NCBI RefSeq assembly: GCF_004346185.1
Contig: NZ_SMAI01000002.1
Coordinates: 124,001 to 188,000 of the forward strand
Reading direction: 5' to 3'
DNA: 64,000 nt
DNA from: Aquabacter spiritensis
GTDB taxonomy: Bacteria; Pseudomonadota; Alphaproteobacteria; Rhizobiales; Xanthobacteraceae
Position numbers and translations under genes: made by a program. Shown here in pieces: positions 27,776 through 37,300 of this stretch (its first letter is position 1; the number at the start of each line of letters is the position of its first letter). The notes under the pieces were generated by a model. The model ran no database searches and was not told the DNA's origin. It was given only the letters and a program-made list of their open reading frames with translations.

Positions 27776-30700
27776 TCACATCAGCGTGTCGTGCGCGGCG
27801 GTCTCCGCCGCGACGGCGTGATCATGGGCGGCATGCGCCGCTTCCAGCGCGGCGGTCCATTCCGCGATCGCGCTGGCATCCTTGGCGGCGATGTTCGCCA
27901 AAGTCAGTTCCGAAAGCGCGACGTCGGTCAGCTTGTAGGTCTGGTTGTTGCCGTCGATCGTGATCACCGTCGAGCCGTTCACTTCGGCGATGGAGAAATT
28001 GTTCTTCGTCATCCAGCTGAAGTCGAGCGTGTCGAGGGCGGTGTCGAAATTGATCACCTTGTTGGTTCCCCAGGCCCAGGTGATGGCGAATTTGTCCGCC
28101 ACGCCATTGCCGACATGCCCCTCTTCCGCCGCATCGTCATTGACGATCGTGCCGATCGCCGTCGGATCCGCGAGGGTCGCGCCCGAGGCGTTGGAGAGCG
28201 TGACGGTGAAGGTCTCGTTCCCCTCGACCACCGTGTCGCCGAGAATGTCGACATGGATCGTCTTCGAGGTCTCGCCGGCCGCGAAGGTGACCGTGCCGGT
28301 TGAGGCGGCATAGTCCGCGCCTGCGGTCGCGGTTCCATTCGCCGTCGCATAGGCGACCGTCACCGGCCCCGTCGCGGCCTTGTCCAATGTCACCACGAAC
28401 ATGAAGTGAACATGGTCGCCATTGCCCTCGGCGACGGACATGTCGGCGATGGAGAGCGCGGGCAAAGTCGGCGCGGCATCGTCGTTGACGATCGTGCCGA
28501 TCGCCGTCGGATCCGCGAGGGTCGCGCCCGAGGCGTTGGAGAGGGTGACGGTGAAGGTCTCGTTCGCCTCGACGGCCGTGTCGCCGAGGATGTCGACATG
28601 GATCGTCTTCGAGGTCTCGCCGGCCGCGAAGGTGACCGTGCCGGTTGAGGCGGCATAGTCCGCGCCTGCGGTCGCGGTGCCGTTGGACGTGGCGTAGGCG
28701 ACCGTCACCGGCCCCGTCGCAGCCTTGTCGAGCGTCACCACGAACATGAAGTGGACGTGGTCGCCATTGCCTTCCGTCACCGACATGTCGGCGATGGAGA
28801 GCGCCGGCAAAGTCGGCGCGGCGTCGTCATTGACGATCGTGCCGGTGGCGGTGGCGTCGGCGATGGTGGCGCCGGCGGCATTGGACAAGGTGACGGTCAG
28901 CGTCTCATTGCCCTCGGCGAGGGTGTCGCCGAGGATGTCGACATGGATCGTCTTCGAGGTCTCGCCGGCCGCGAAGGTGACCGTGCCGCTCCCCGCGACA
29001 TAATCGGCGCCGGCGGTCGCCGTGCCGTTGGACGTGGCATAGCCGACCGTGACCGGTCCCGTCGCGGCCTTGTCCAAAGTCACCACGAACATGAAATGGA
29101 CATGGTCGCCATGGCCTTCCGTCACCGACAGGTCGGCGATGGAGAGCGCCGGCAGCGCCCCGGCATCGTCGTCTCCGGTCACGCCGTCGGTCGCGCCGGA
29201 CGCCCCCGCGACCGTGCCGCCGCCGGCGATCGGCAGGTTGAAGTCGACGATCTGGCTGTTGTCCGCCTGCCCCATGCCGATCTTGTTGGACAGGTCGTCC
29301 TCGCGGACCTGGGTGAAGGTGAATTCGAAGTTCGCCCCCGAGAGCTCGGCCCGCGTGACGCCGAGCAGAATCAGCTTCTGCCCCGTGCTGAGGTCGGAGA
29401 TGACCACGCCCTCGGCGCTGTCGGCCATCGTGAGATTTTCACGGCTGCCGTAGAATTTGAAGCTGACCACGTCGGTCGCGGGGTCGAAGGCCACCCGGTC
29501 GACCTGCCCGACCTCGTGGGAGCGCATATAGACGGTGTCGTCCGCGAGAACCGGGCCGTTCTCCCAGGCGAGGGCGCCGCTCAGCGCCTCGCGCAGATGG
29601 TTGTTGTCGATATAGTCGAAATTCTCGACCGTCAGATCGGCGAGCCGCACGCCCTGCACGATGATCGTCTCGCCGCTCCAGGGACTCATGAAGCCGAAGC
29701 CCTGGGGCGTGTCGATGATGATGAAGGAGTGGATATTGGCGTTGCCGAGGTCGATCCGGTCGACCGCCGGGTCGAAGCCGACAATGTCGGCGCCGCTCAC
29801 CGAATTGATGAGATAGACGGTGCCCGTTCCGGTTCCGGGATCCTCGTCCGCATCGTCGTCGGTGATCCGGCCGATCGCCGTGCCGTCGGCGATGCTCGCG
29901 CCGACCGCGTTCGACAGCGTCAAGGTGAAGGTCTCGTCGGTCTCGGCGGTGGTGTCGCCGGAGACCGCCACATGGACCATTTTCGAGGTCTCGCCGGCCG
30001 CGAAGGTCAGCGTCCCCGTGAGCGCGGCATAGTCCGACCCGGCGGACGCGGTGCCGTTGGCGGTGGTGTACGTCACCGTCACCGGCCCGGTCGCGGGCTT
30101 GTCCAGGGTGACGATGAACATCATCTCGGCCGTGCCCGCATCGCCTTCGCGCATCGTCACGTCGGCGACCGAGAGCGCCGGCGGGGTCGCCGCCGTGTCG
30201 TCGTCGGTGATCGTGCCGATGCCGGTCGCGTCCGCGATCGTCGCGCCGGAGGCCCCCGAGAGCGTGACGGTGAAGGTCTCGTTGCCCTCCACCAGGCTGT
30301 CGCCGCTGATCTCGACATGGACCGGCTTGGAGGTCTCCCCGGCCGCGAAGGTGATCGTGCCGCTGGTGGCGACATAATCCGCACCGGCGGTCGCGGTCCC
30401 GTTCCCGGTGGAATACGCCACCGTCACCGGCCCGGTCGCGGGCTTGTCGAGCGTGACCGTGAAGGTGACATGGACGTGCTCGCCATTGCCCTCGCTCACC
30501 GCGACGTCGGCGATCGACAATGCGGGCAGCGCGGGGGCCGCGTCGTCATTGGTGAGGGTGCCCGTCGCGGTGCCGTCGGCGATGGTCGCCCCGCTCGCAT
30601 TGGTGAGGCTGACCGTGAAGGTCTCGCTGCTCTCGACGACCGTGTCGCCGGTGACGGTGACCTGGATCGTCTTCGACGTCTCGCCGGCGGCGAAGGTCAG

Positions 30701-31990
30701 CGTGCCGCTCGCGGCGACGAAATCGCTGCCGGCCGTGGCGGTGCCGCTCGCGGTGGAATAGCCCACCGTGACCGGCCCGGCCGCGGCGGCCGACAGCGTC
30801 ACGGTGAAATTGATCAGCTTGGTGCCGGAATTGCCCTCCGTGACCGCGGCGTCGGCGATCGAGAGGCTGGGTGTCGCCGGCCCGGCTGTGTCGAAGGCGG
30901 CATCCCATTCGGCGATCGCGCTGCTGTCCTTGGCGCGGATATTGGCCATGGACAGTTCGGAGAGCGCGACGCCGTCGAGCTTGTAGGTCTGGTTGTTGCT
31001 GGCGATCGTGATGACCACCGAGCCGTTCACCTCCGCGATGGAGAAATTGTCGGCCTGGAACCAGCCGAAATCCAGGATGTCGAGGCCGGGATCGAAGGCG
31101 AGGACCGTGTTTGTGCCCCACTGCCAGGTGATGGTCGTGACGGTCGGCACGCCGTCTCCGCCGCCCTCACCGCCATCGCCGCCATCGTCTCCGCCGTCAT
31201 CCCCGCCATCGTCGCCGCCGCCGGTCCCGCCGCCGTCGCTCTGCGTTCCGTCCCAGCCGGAATAATCGGAGACGATGCCGTCAGCGTTGAAATCGTCGCT
31301 CCACAATTCTTCGGCGAAGGCGAGCGTCTTGCCCGACTGGTGGGCGGCGATGAGGACGCTGACGTCGGGGGAATCATAGCCACCGAACTGCTGGATATAT
31401 TTCAGGATCGAAGTGCCGTACTCGTCCGCCGAGGCCGTGCCCCGCGTGAGAAGATCGAGCGTGCCCCAGGCGCCGCGCAGATGGGCGGCGGCAAGAATGC
31501 CGGTGAGGGTGAGGGTCACCGTGACGGTCTGGCCGTTGGTGTCGGTATAGGTGCGCTCGGCGCCGATCAGCGCATCGAGGCTGGTGCCCCGGGCCTGGAG
31601 CCCGCTTTCGATGACGTTGAGATTGAAGCCGAAAGCATCGAGGATCAGGACTTCCTGGATGTCGGTCTTCAGTTCCGCGAAGCTGTCGAGGCCGTTCTTG
31701 CCGGTAAAGGTGCCGGTCCACTGGTTCCCGGTCGTGCCTTGATAATAGCCGAGATCGTTGAGCAGGGCCTCGCCGAACTGGTATCCGACAAAGCCGAGGG
31801 CATTGACGGACGTATATTGCATCTCCCGCCAGGTGATCTGGCCGGCTTGGTAGGCGTTCCAGTTCGCGTCTCCGACCCAGCCCCGGATCTGCCATTCGGT
31901 GATCTGGCCGGACAGATAGCGATCATAGTCGACCCCGGATTCGAACGCCCGCAACGCATTCAAGAAATCCGTAAAGCCCCCGTTCGACAT
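27776..31990 (-). CDS. Giant Calx-beta exoprotein with putative lysozyme-like N-terminal domain
   Basis: A 1404-aa modular protein. Order: N-terminal globular domain (1-233); Gly/Asp-rich linker (about 247-282); module B (283-366, WQWGTN...NNQTYKL); three Calx-beta domains (370-481, 484-596, 603-715); module A (722-930, SGADIVGFDPAVDRIDLG); three more Calx-beta (945-1052, 1056-1170, 1173-1286); a second module B (1298-1393). The N-domain has LRAFESGVDYDRYLSG and GFVGYQFGEALL, which recall the catalytic Glu-Ser and Gly-rich motifs of lytic transglycosylases; that is inference. There is no Sec signal, and the acidic Ca-type repeats suggest type I export. ATG 31990 follows GGGAG with 6-bp spacing. 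Confidence 0.8.
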   Translation of the reverse strand: MSNGGFTDFLNALRAFESGVDYDRYLSGQITEWQIRGWVGDANWNAYQAGQITWREMQYTSVNALGFVGYQFGEALLNDLGYYQGTTGNQWTGTFTGKNGLDSFAELKTDIQEVLILDAFGFNLNVIESGLQARGTSLDALIGAERTYTDTNGQTVTVTLTLTGILAAAHLRGAWGTLDLLTRGTASADEYGTSILKYIQQFGGYDSPDVSVLIAAHQSGKTLAFAEELWSDDFNADGIVSDYSGWDGTQSDGGGTGGGDDGGDDGGDDGGDGGEGGGDGVPTVTTITWQWGTNTVLAFDPGLDILDFGWFQADNFSIAEVNGSVVITIASNNQTYKLDGVALSELSMANIRAKDSSAIAEWDAAFDTAGPATPSLSIADAAVTEGNSGTKLINFTVTLSAAAAGPVTVGYSTASGTATAGSDFVAASGTLTFAAGETSKTIQVTVTGDTVVESSETFTVSLTNASGATIADGTATGTLTNDDAAPALPALSIADVAVSEGNGEHVHVTFTVTLDKPATGPVTVAYSTGNGTATAGADYVATSGTITFAAGETSKPVHVEISGDSLVEGNETFTVTLSGASGATIADATGIGTITDDDTAATPPALSVADVTMREGDAGTAEMMFIVTLDKPATGPVTVTYTTANGTASAGSDYAALTGTLTFAAGETSKMVHVAVSGDTTAETDETFTLTLSNAVGASIADGTAIGRITDDDADEDPGTGTGTVYLINSVSGADIVGFDPAVDRIDLGNANIHSFIIIDTPQGFGFMSPWSGETIIVQGVRLADLTVENFDYIDNNHLREALSGALAWENGPVLADDTVYMRSHEVGQVDRVAFDPATDVVSFKFYGSRENLTMADSAEGVVISDLSTGQKLILLGVTRAELSGANFEFTFTQVREDDLSNKIGMGQADNSQIVDFNLPIAGGGTVAGASGATDGVTGDDDAGALPALSIADLSVTEGHGDHVHFMFVVTLDKAATGPVTVGYATSNGTATAGADYVAGSGTVTFAAGETSKTIHVDILGDTLAEGNETLTVTLSNAAGATIADATATGTIVNDDAAPTLPALSIADMSVTEGNGDHVHFMFVVTLDKAATGPVTVAYATSNGTATAGADYAASTGTVTFAAGETSKTIHVDILGDTAVEANETFTVTLSNASGATLADPTAIGTIVNDDAAPTLPALSIADMSVAEGNGDHVHFMFVVTLDKAATGPVTVAYATANGTATAGADYAASTGTVTFAAGETSKTIHVDILGDTVVEGNETFTVTLSNASGATLADPTAIGTIVNDDAAEEGHVGNGVADKFAITWAWGTNKVINFDTALDTLDFSWMTKNNFSIAEVNGSTVITIDGNNQTYKLTDVALSELTLANIAAKDASAIAEWTAALEAAHAAHDHAVAAETAAHDTLM
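28131..29165 (-). repeat. Three tandem 345-bp DNA repeats encoding Calx-beta 4-6
   Basis: The sequence around TGACGATCGTGCC recurs at 28141, 28486 and 28831, an exact 345-bp (115-codon) period. The first two units are close to identical at DNA level over most of their length; the third has drifted. This points to recent duplication and makes the array prone to copy-number change. Confidence 0.85.
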
Positions 31991-32302
31991 CTGCAACTCC
32001 CGCTTGCACGCCGGCGCCGCGGCAATTTAATACCGCGCATCCAGCCGACGTACTCTTAGCTAAAGCTAGGCAAAGGTCCACTCAGGGGGAGCGAAAATAT
32101 TTCTGCTCAACCAATTATCGAAGACGCAATATTTGACGGTCCCGGTTCGTATATTTCGGACATGGCTGCTGCGCCGCAAAAAGCGTCACAGTTCGCTGCA
32201 TTTTCGATCAAATTCCCTTACGGGCTGTCGGTCGTTTCCACGGCGGATTTCGCCTTGCGGGACGCCTCGGAGGGTGCGATTCGGCTGGGACGGAACCAGC
32301 GA
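31991..32302 (-). promoter_or_regulatory. 312-bp leader/promoter region of the exoprotein gene
   Basis: Lies between the exoprotein start and the end of the response-regulator gene on the same strand, so it probably carries the exoprotein promoter. It is A/T-richer than its surroundings. It contains the palindromes TTAGCTAA (about 32056-32063) and GAAAATATTTC (about 32093-32103). No clear -35/-10 pair could be fixed, and no gene is seen. Confidence 0.45.
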
Positions 32303-33052
32303 TCACGTTCGCTCGATTTCATCCGACGGAGCGCTGGGCGTGCGCATCTGTCCCAGCGCCTCGCGCAGCCGGAGCGCCGCGGTTCGGCCGACCGGAACTG
32401 GCTCGGTCAGGCCGCTGAAGGTGAGCCGGACATCGTCGCGCGTGCGGGAATCGATGCGCCGCAGCCGCGCGCGGTTGATCATCAGGGAGCGGCCCAGCCG
32501 CAGGAAAGGCGGGCAGGGCAGCACGGTCTCGAAATGCCCGAGCGTGCGCCAGATCATCAGGGCGGGCTGGTCGGCGAGCAGGATGCGGGTGAAGTCGCCG
32601 TCCGCGCGCAGCGCGACGATGTCGCCCGGCGCGGCGAGGACCGTGCGATTCGGGGTGCGCAGCTCGATCAGCCCGGCCGCGTCGCGCGCGGGCGCCGCCG
32701 CCTGCAGCCGCTCGATCCGCGCCAGCGCTTCGGCGAGGCGCTCGGGGGCGACGGGCTTCAGGAGATAGTCGACCGCCTCCACCTTGAACGCCTCCACGGC
32801 ATATTCGGCATAGGCCGTGACGAAAACGATCTTGGGCGGGGTTTCGAGCCCCGCGAGAAGGTCGAAGCCGTCGGCGCCGCCGAGCTCGATGTCGAGAAAC
32901 ACCGCGTCCGGCCGGGTCCGGGCGATCAGATCCAGCGCATCCGCGATGCCCTCGGCCTCGCCCGCGATCTGCACGCCGGCATGCGGGGCGAGCAGCCGGC
33001 GGATGGCGCGGCGCGCGAGCGGTTCGTCGTCGACGATCAGGACCCTGAGCAT
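32303..33052 (-). CDS. LytTR-type response regulator
   Basis: A 249-aa regulator. The receiver domain (1-120) has D8-D9 and the phospho-acceptor D54 (VFLDIEL), T79 and K99 (YLLKPV). The C-terminal LytTR DNA-binding domain (about 135-240) contains IVALRADGDFTRI and FLRLGRSLMINRARLRRID. Its start overlaps the kinase gene by 16 bp, so the pair is translationally coupled. Its position between two giant exoprotein genes makes them the natural candidates for its targets, which remains inference. Confidence 0.92.
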   Translation of the reverse strand: MLRVLIVDDEPLARRAIRRLLAPHAGVQIAGEAEGIADALDLIARTRPDAVFLDIELGGADGFDLLAGLETPPKIVFVTAYAEYAVEAFKVEAVDYLLKPVAPERLAEALARIERLQAAAPARDAAGLIELRTPNRTVLAAPGDIVALRADGDFTRILLADQPALMIWRTLGHFETVLPCPPFLRLGRSLMINRARLRRIDSRTRDDVRLTFSGLTEPVPVGRTAALRLREALGQMRTPSAPSDEIERT

Positions 33053-34140
33053 GGCGGCCCCTCCAGCACCAAAGTCGCCACCACGCGGTCCGCGTCCGCC
33101 GTCCCGCCGCGGCCCGAGGTTTCGCGCAGCGCGAAGCTGTGGCGGCCGGGATAATGCACGTCGAGACGCCGCCGGACATTCTGGAGACCGATGCCGCGCC
33201 CCCTGCGGCGGGTGACCGTGGCGTCCAGGCTGCCGGTATTGGCGATCTTCACGGTCAAAGCGTCGGCCACGACCGTGATCTCGACCTCGACCTCGAGCCC
33301 ATGGGCGCGAGCGCCGTGCTTGACCGCGTTTTCCACCAGCGGCTGGAGCAGGAAATTGGCGATCGGCCGCCCGGCGGCCGCCGGGTCCAGGCGGAGCCGG
33401 GTGCGCAGCTTCTTGCCGAACCGCGCCTCCTGGATCCGCAGATAGGCGGCGAGCGAGGCCACCTCGGCCTCGATCGGGACCACCGGCCGGTCGATCCCCG
33501 CCAGGGAATGGCGGAGATAGTCGGTAAGGTCGCGCATCATGGCGAGCGCAGCCTTGGGGTGCTCCGGAATCTCCTCGGCCACCCCGTTCAGCGCGTTGAA
33601 CAGGAAGTGCGGATCGAGCTGAAGCCGCAAATGCTGGATTTCGGTGCGCAGTGCCTCGGCCTCTGCGGCCAAGGCACGCCGGGTCTCGCTTTCCCGCTCG
33701 ACCGTGGTGCAGATCCAGAAATAGCCGATGCTCCACGCCGAGAGGACGAAGGTGTAGTGGATGAGCGGGATGCCGACCTGTTCGAGTTGTCCCCATTGCG
33801 GGATCGACCAGCCGGTCAGGGAGCGGAATGCCGCGGCGATCGCGATCACGATCGCCGCGGCGGATCCGGACACAATGAAGATCGTCGCGACGGCATAGGC
33901 GGTGATCCGATTGTCGGGAATGAGCCGGGCATAGAGCCAGCGCAGAACGCCCGAGAGTGCGATCAGCACCGGATAGACCGCGATCGTCAGAAGCAGCGCG
34001 ATGTCGATGTCGCGATAGGCGAGCTGCCGGTTCACCACGTCGATGATGCCGAACAGCGACCAGCCGATGATCTGCGCGCGCCAGAAGAGCGGCAAGGCGG
34101 ACCAGCGCGCCACGACCTCTTCCTTCCAACGCATCAGCAT
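33037..34140 (-). CDS. LytS/YehU-type sensor histidine kinase
   Basis: A 367-aa kinase with four predicted transmembrane helices between about 20 and 140 and the His_kinase (PF06580) domain: phospho-acceptor H178 in LDPHFLFNALNG, the N box PLVENAVKHG and the G box GRGIGLQNVRRRL. No extracytoplasmic sensing domain is present, so the signal is probably membrane-borne. ATG 34140 is chosen (a second ATG lies two codons on). It is divergent from the cellulase gene, with 233 bp between starts. Confidence 0.92.
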   Translation of the reverse strand: MLMRWKEEVVARWSALPLFWRAQIIGWSLFGIIDVVNRQLAYRDIDIALLLTIAVYPVLIALSGVLRWLYARLIPDNRITAYAVATIFIVSGSAAAIVIAIAAAFRSLTGWSIPQWGQLEQVGIPLIHYTFVLSAWSIGYFWICTTVERESETRRALAAEAEALRTEIQHLRLQLDPHFLFNALNGVAEEIPEHPKAALAMMRDLTDYLRHSLAGIDRPVVPIEAEVASLAAYLRIQEARFGKKLRTRLRLDPAAAGRPIANFLLQPLVENAVKHGARAHGLEVEVEITVVADALTVKIANTGSLDATVTRRRGRGIGLQNVRRRLDVHYPGRHSFALRETSGRGGTADADRVVATLVLEGPPCSGS

Positions 34141-34373
34141 TCGCCCGCCTCGGCTTGGGCGCGGCTGCGCCGGGCGAGAGCAAAGGCCATTCCGGGCCGG
34201 CCGGCAAGATGCCGGCGGGCAAGATGGTGGGGAGCCCGCCGCTGCGCACCGCGCCCGGCTCGCCGAATTTCCTGCCGTCTTCATCGAGTGCCGCGGGCGC
34301 TGGCGGTGCGCATTCCCCAACGCCATGGCAAGACCGGCGCGACAAGCTGGGCAGCCGATCAGGAGCAAGACCC

Positions 34374-37300
34374 ATGGCGAACATCACTTACGCCGTCGCG
34401 GACGATTGGGGTTCCGGGTTCGTCGGCAGCATGACGGTCGCGGCCGGACCGCAGGCCATTTCGGGTGGGTGGACCGTCGAATTCGATGCCGGGTTCGACA
34501 TCACCAATATCTGGGGCGCCGAGATCGTCAGCCGCACCGGCACCCATTATGTGATCCGCGCGGCGGCCTGGAACGGTGACGTCGCCGCCGGCGGCGCCGT
34601 GACCTTCGGCTTTCAGGCGACACCCGGGGCCGGCGGCACCGCCGCGGGCGGCTTCGCGGTGAACGGCGCGCCGGTCGAGGGAACGCCGCCCGATCTGCCC
34701 GAGGAGCCCGAGACCCCCGAAGAGCCCGAGACTCCGGAAGAGCCGGAGACGCCGGAAGAGCCGGACGCCGGCGGCCCCGGCCGGATGTTCCAGATCACGA
34801 CGTCGGGTCCCGACATCGTCGGCTTCGATCCGGCCAGGGACAAGCTCGATCTCGGCGACGTGTCGGTCCACAATTTCATCGTCGTCGACACCGCCGAAGG
34901 CGTCGGCTTCATGAATCCCTGGTCCGGCGAGGTCGCGGTGCTGGTTGGCGTCTCACTCGGCCAGCTCACGATCGACAGCTTCGCGCCGATCCAGAACGAC
35001 CATCTGCGCCAGGATCTGTCCGGCGCCTTGGCCTGGGAGCACGGCATCACGGCCGCCCCCGGCACCGTCTATGCCCGTTCGCATGAAATCGGCCAGATCG
35101 ACCGCGTCTCCTTCGATCCCGCGACCGACATCGTCGACTTCCGGTATTTCGGCACGCGCGAGCAGGTCTATATGGAGGACAGCCCCGAGGGGGTCGTGAT
35201 CTCCAATTCCGGCACCGGCCAGGCGCTCATTCTGCTCGGCGTGGAAAAGGCGGATCTGTCCGCGGAAAACTTCCTCTTCCATTTCGCCCAGGCGCGCGAG
35301 GACCGCATTCCGCAGCAGCTCGGGGTCGCCCCGGTTCCCGATTCGCAGATCCTGCCCCAGGGTGTCCCCATCGCCGGCACCAATGATTGGCCGACCGGCG
35401 ACGGCGGCGGCGCGCCCCCCACCGGGACGGTCGGGACCACCACGACGATCGGCTGGGACTATGGCAGCCATATCGAGATCGACTTCGATCCGGCCACCGA
35501 CACGCTCGATTTCGGCTGGTTCAAGGATTACGAATTCGCCGTGACCGAGACCGCTTCCGGCCTCGTCATCGCCATCACCGGCAACAACCAGACCTATACC
35601 TTGCCGGGCGTCGCGCTCTGGCAGCTCGAAATCACCAATATCATCGCGTTGGACAATGGCGCGCGCGCCGAATGGCAGGGGCTGATCAACGCCGCCGTGC
35701 CGCCGGCCGCCCTGCCGGTCCTCTCGCTCGACGATGCCAGCGTCGCGGAGGGCGATTCCGGCGTTTCGTTGATCCAGTTCACGGTGCGCCTGAGCGCGCC
35801 GTCCGACGCCTCGGTCAGCGTGAGCTATTCGACCCTCAACGGCACCGCGACCGCCGGCCAGGATTATGCCTCGGCGGTCGGCACCGTGACCTTCGCGCCG
35901 GGCGAAACCGAAAAGCAGATCGCGGTCCAGGTGCTCGGCGACACGCTGGTCGAGCTGGACGAGCGCTTCAGCCTGCATCTGTCCGCGGCGAGCGGGGCCA
36001 CCATCATGGACGGCTCGGCGCTCGGCACCCTCGCCAATGACGATGCCGACACGACGCCGGACGTGCTCCCTGCCGTCTCGATCGCCGATCTCTCGGTCGC
36101 CGAGGGCGACGGCGAGCACATGCACTTCATGTTCCTCGTCACCCTCGACAAGGCCGCACCCGGGCCGGTGAGCGTCGCTTACTCGACCGCCAATGGCAGC
36201 GCCCTCGCGGGCACGGATTACGCCGCCGGGAGCGGTGTCGTGACCTTCGCCGCCGGCGAGACCTCGAAGATGGTGCATGTCGATATTCTCGGCGACACGA
36301 TGGTCGAGGGCGACGAGACCTTCACGGTCACGTTGTCGGCGCCGAACGGCGTCACCATCGCCGACGGCATGGCGACCGGCACGATCCTCAACGACGATGC
36401 GGCGGCGCCGGCGCTGCCGGCGGCCTCGATCGGCGACCTGTCGGTGGTCGAGGGCGATGGCGGGCATGTGCATTTCATGTTCGTGATCACGCTCGACCGC
36501 GCCGCGTCCGGGCCGGTGAGCGTCGCTTACGCGACCGCGAACGGCAGCGCCCTCGCGGGGGCCGACTATGTCGCAGAAAGCGGCGTCGTGACCTTCGCGG
36601 CGGGCGAGACCTCGAAAATGGTGCATGTCGACATTCTCGGCGACACTTTGGTCGAGGGCGACGAGACCTTCACCGTGACCCTGTCCGCTCCGAACGGCCT
36701 CACCATCGCCGATGGCACGGCGACCGGCACGATCCACGACGACGATGCGGCGCCCCCCGTCCTGCCGGCTTTGTCGATCGGCGACGTCGCGCTCGCCGAG
36801 GGCAATGCCGGCAGCGCCACCATGATGTTCACCGTCACGCTGTCCCAGCCGGCCGCAGGCCCGGTGACGGTGCAGTACGCCACTTCGAACGGCACTGCGA
36901 CCGCCGGCTCGGACTATGCTGCGGTCTCCGGTACGCTCACTTTCGCAGCCGGCGAGACCTCGAAAATGGTCCATGTCGCGCTCGTCGGCGACATGTCGGT
37001 CGAGGCGAACGAGGCCCTCTTCGTCACGTTGTCCAATGCCAGCGGCGCCACCCTCGCCGACGCGTCGGCGACCGGCACCATCCTCAATGACGACGTTGCC
37101 GCCCCGCCCGCGGGGGGGACGACGCTCGATTACGTGGTCAACGACAATTGGGGATCCGGCTTCGTCGCCGCGATGACTCTCGGCGCGAGCAGTGCCGGGC
37201 TCGATGGCTGGACGGTGGCGTTCGACGCCGGCTTCACCATCACCAATATCTGGAACGCCGTCATCGTCAGCCATGTCGGCACCCATTATGTGGTGCGCAA

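Noticed and set aside
28131-29165. Regular repeats considered as a CRISPR array
   Set aside because: The unit is 345 bp, in frame and encodes Calx-beta domains; there are no short direct repeats with unique spacers.
28751-32059. A 1102-codon plus-strand open frame opposite the Calx-beta exoprotein
   Set aside because: Repetitive shadow of the minus-strand repeats (GDRHVGDGERRQ-like units), without family features.
34204-34226. GCAAGATG direct repeats in the divergent region between the kinase and cellulase genes, considered as LytTR sites
   Set aside because: The spacing is 15 bp, whereas LytTR half-sites are about 21 bp apart centre to centre, and the word does not match known LytTR consensus.
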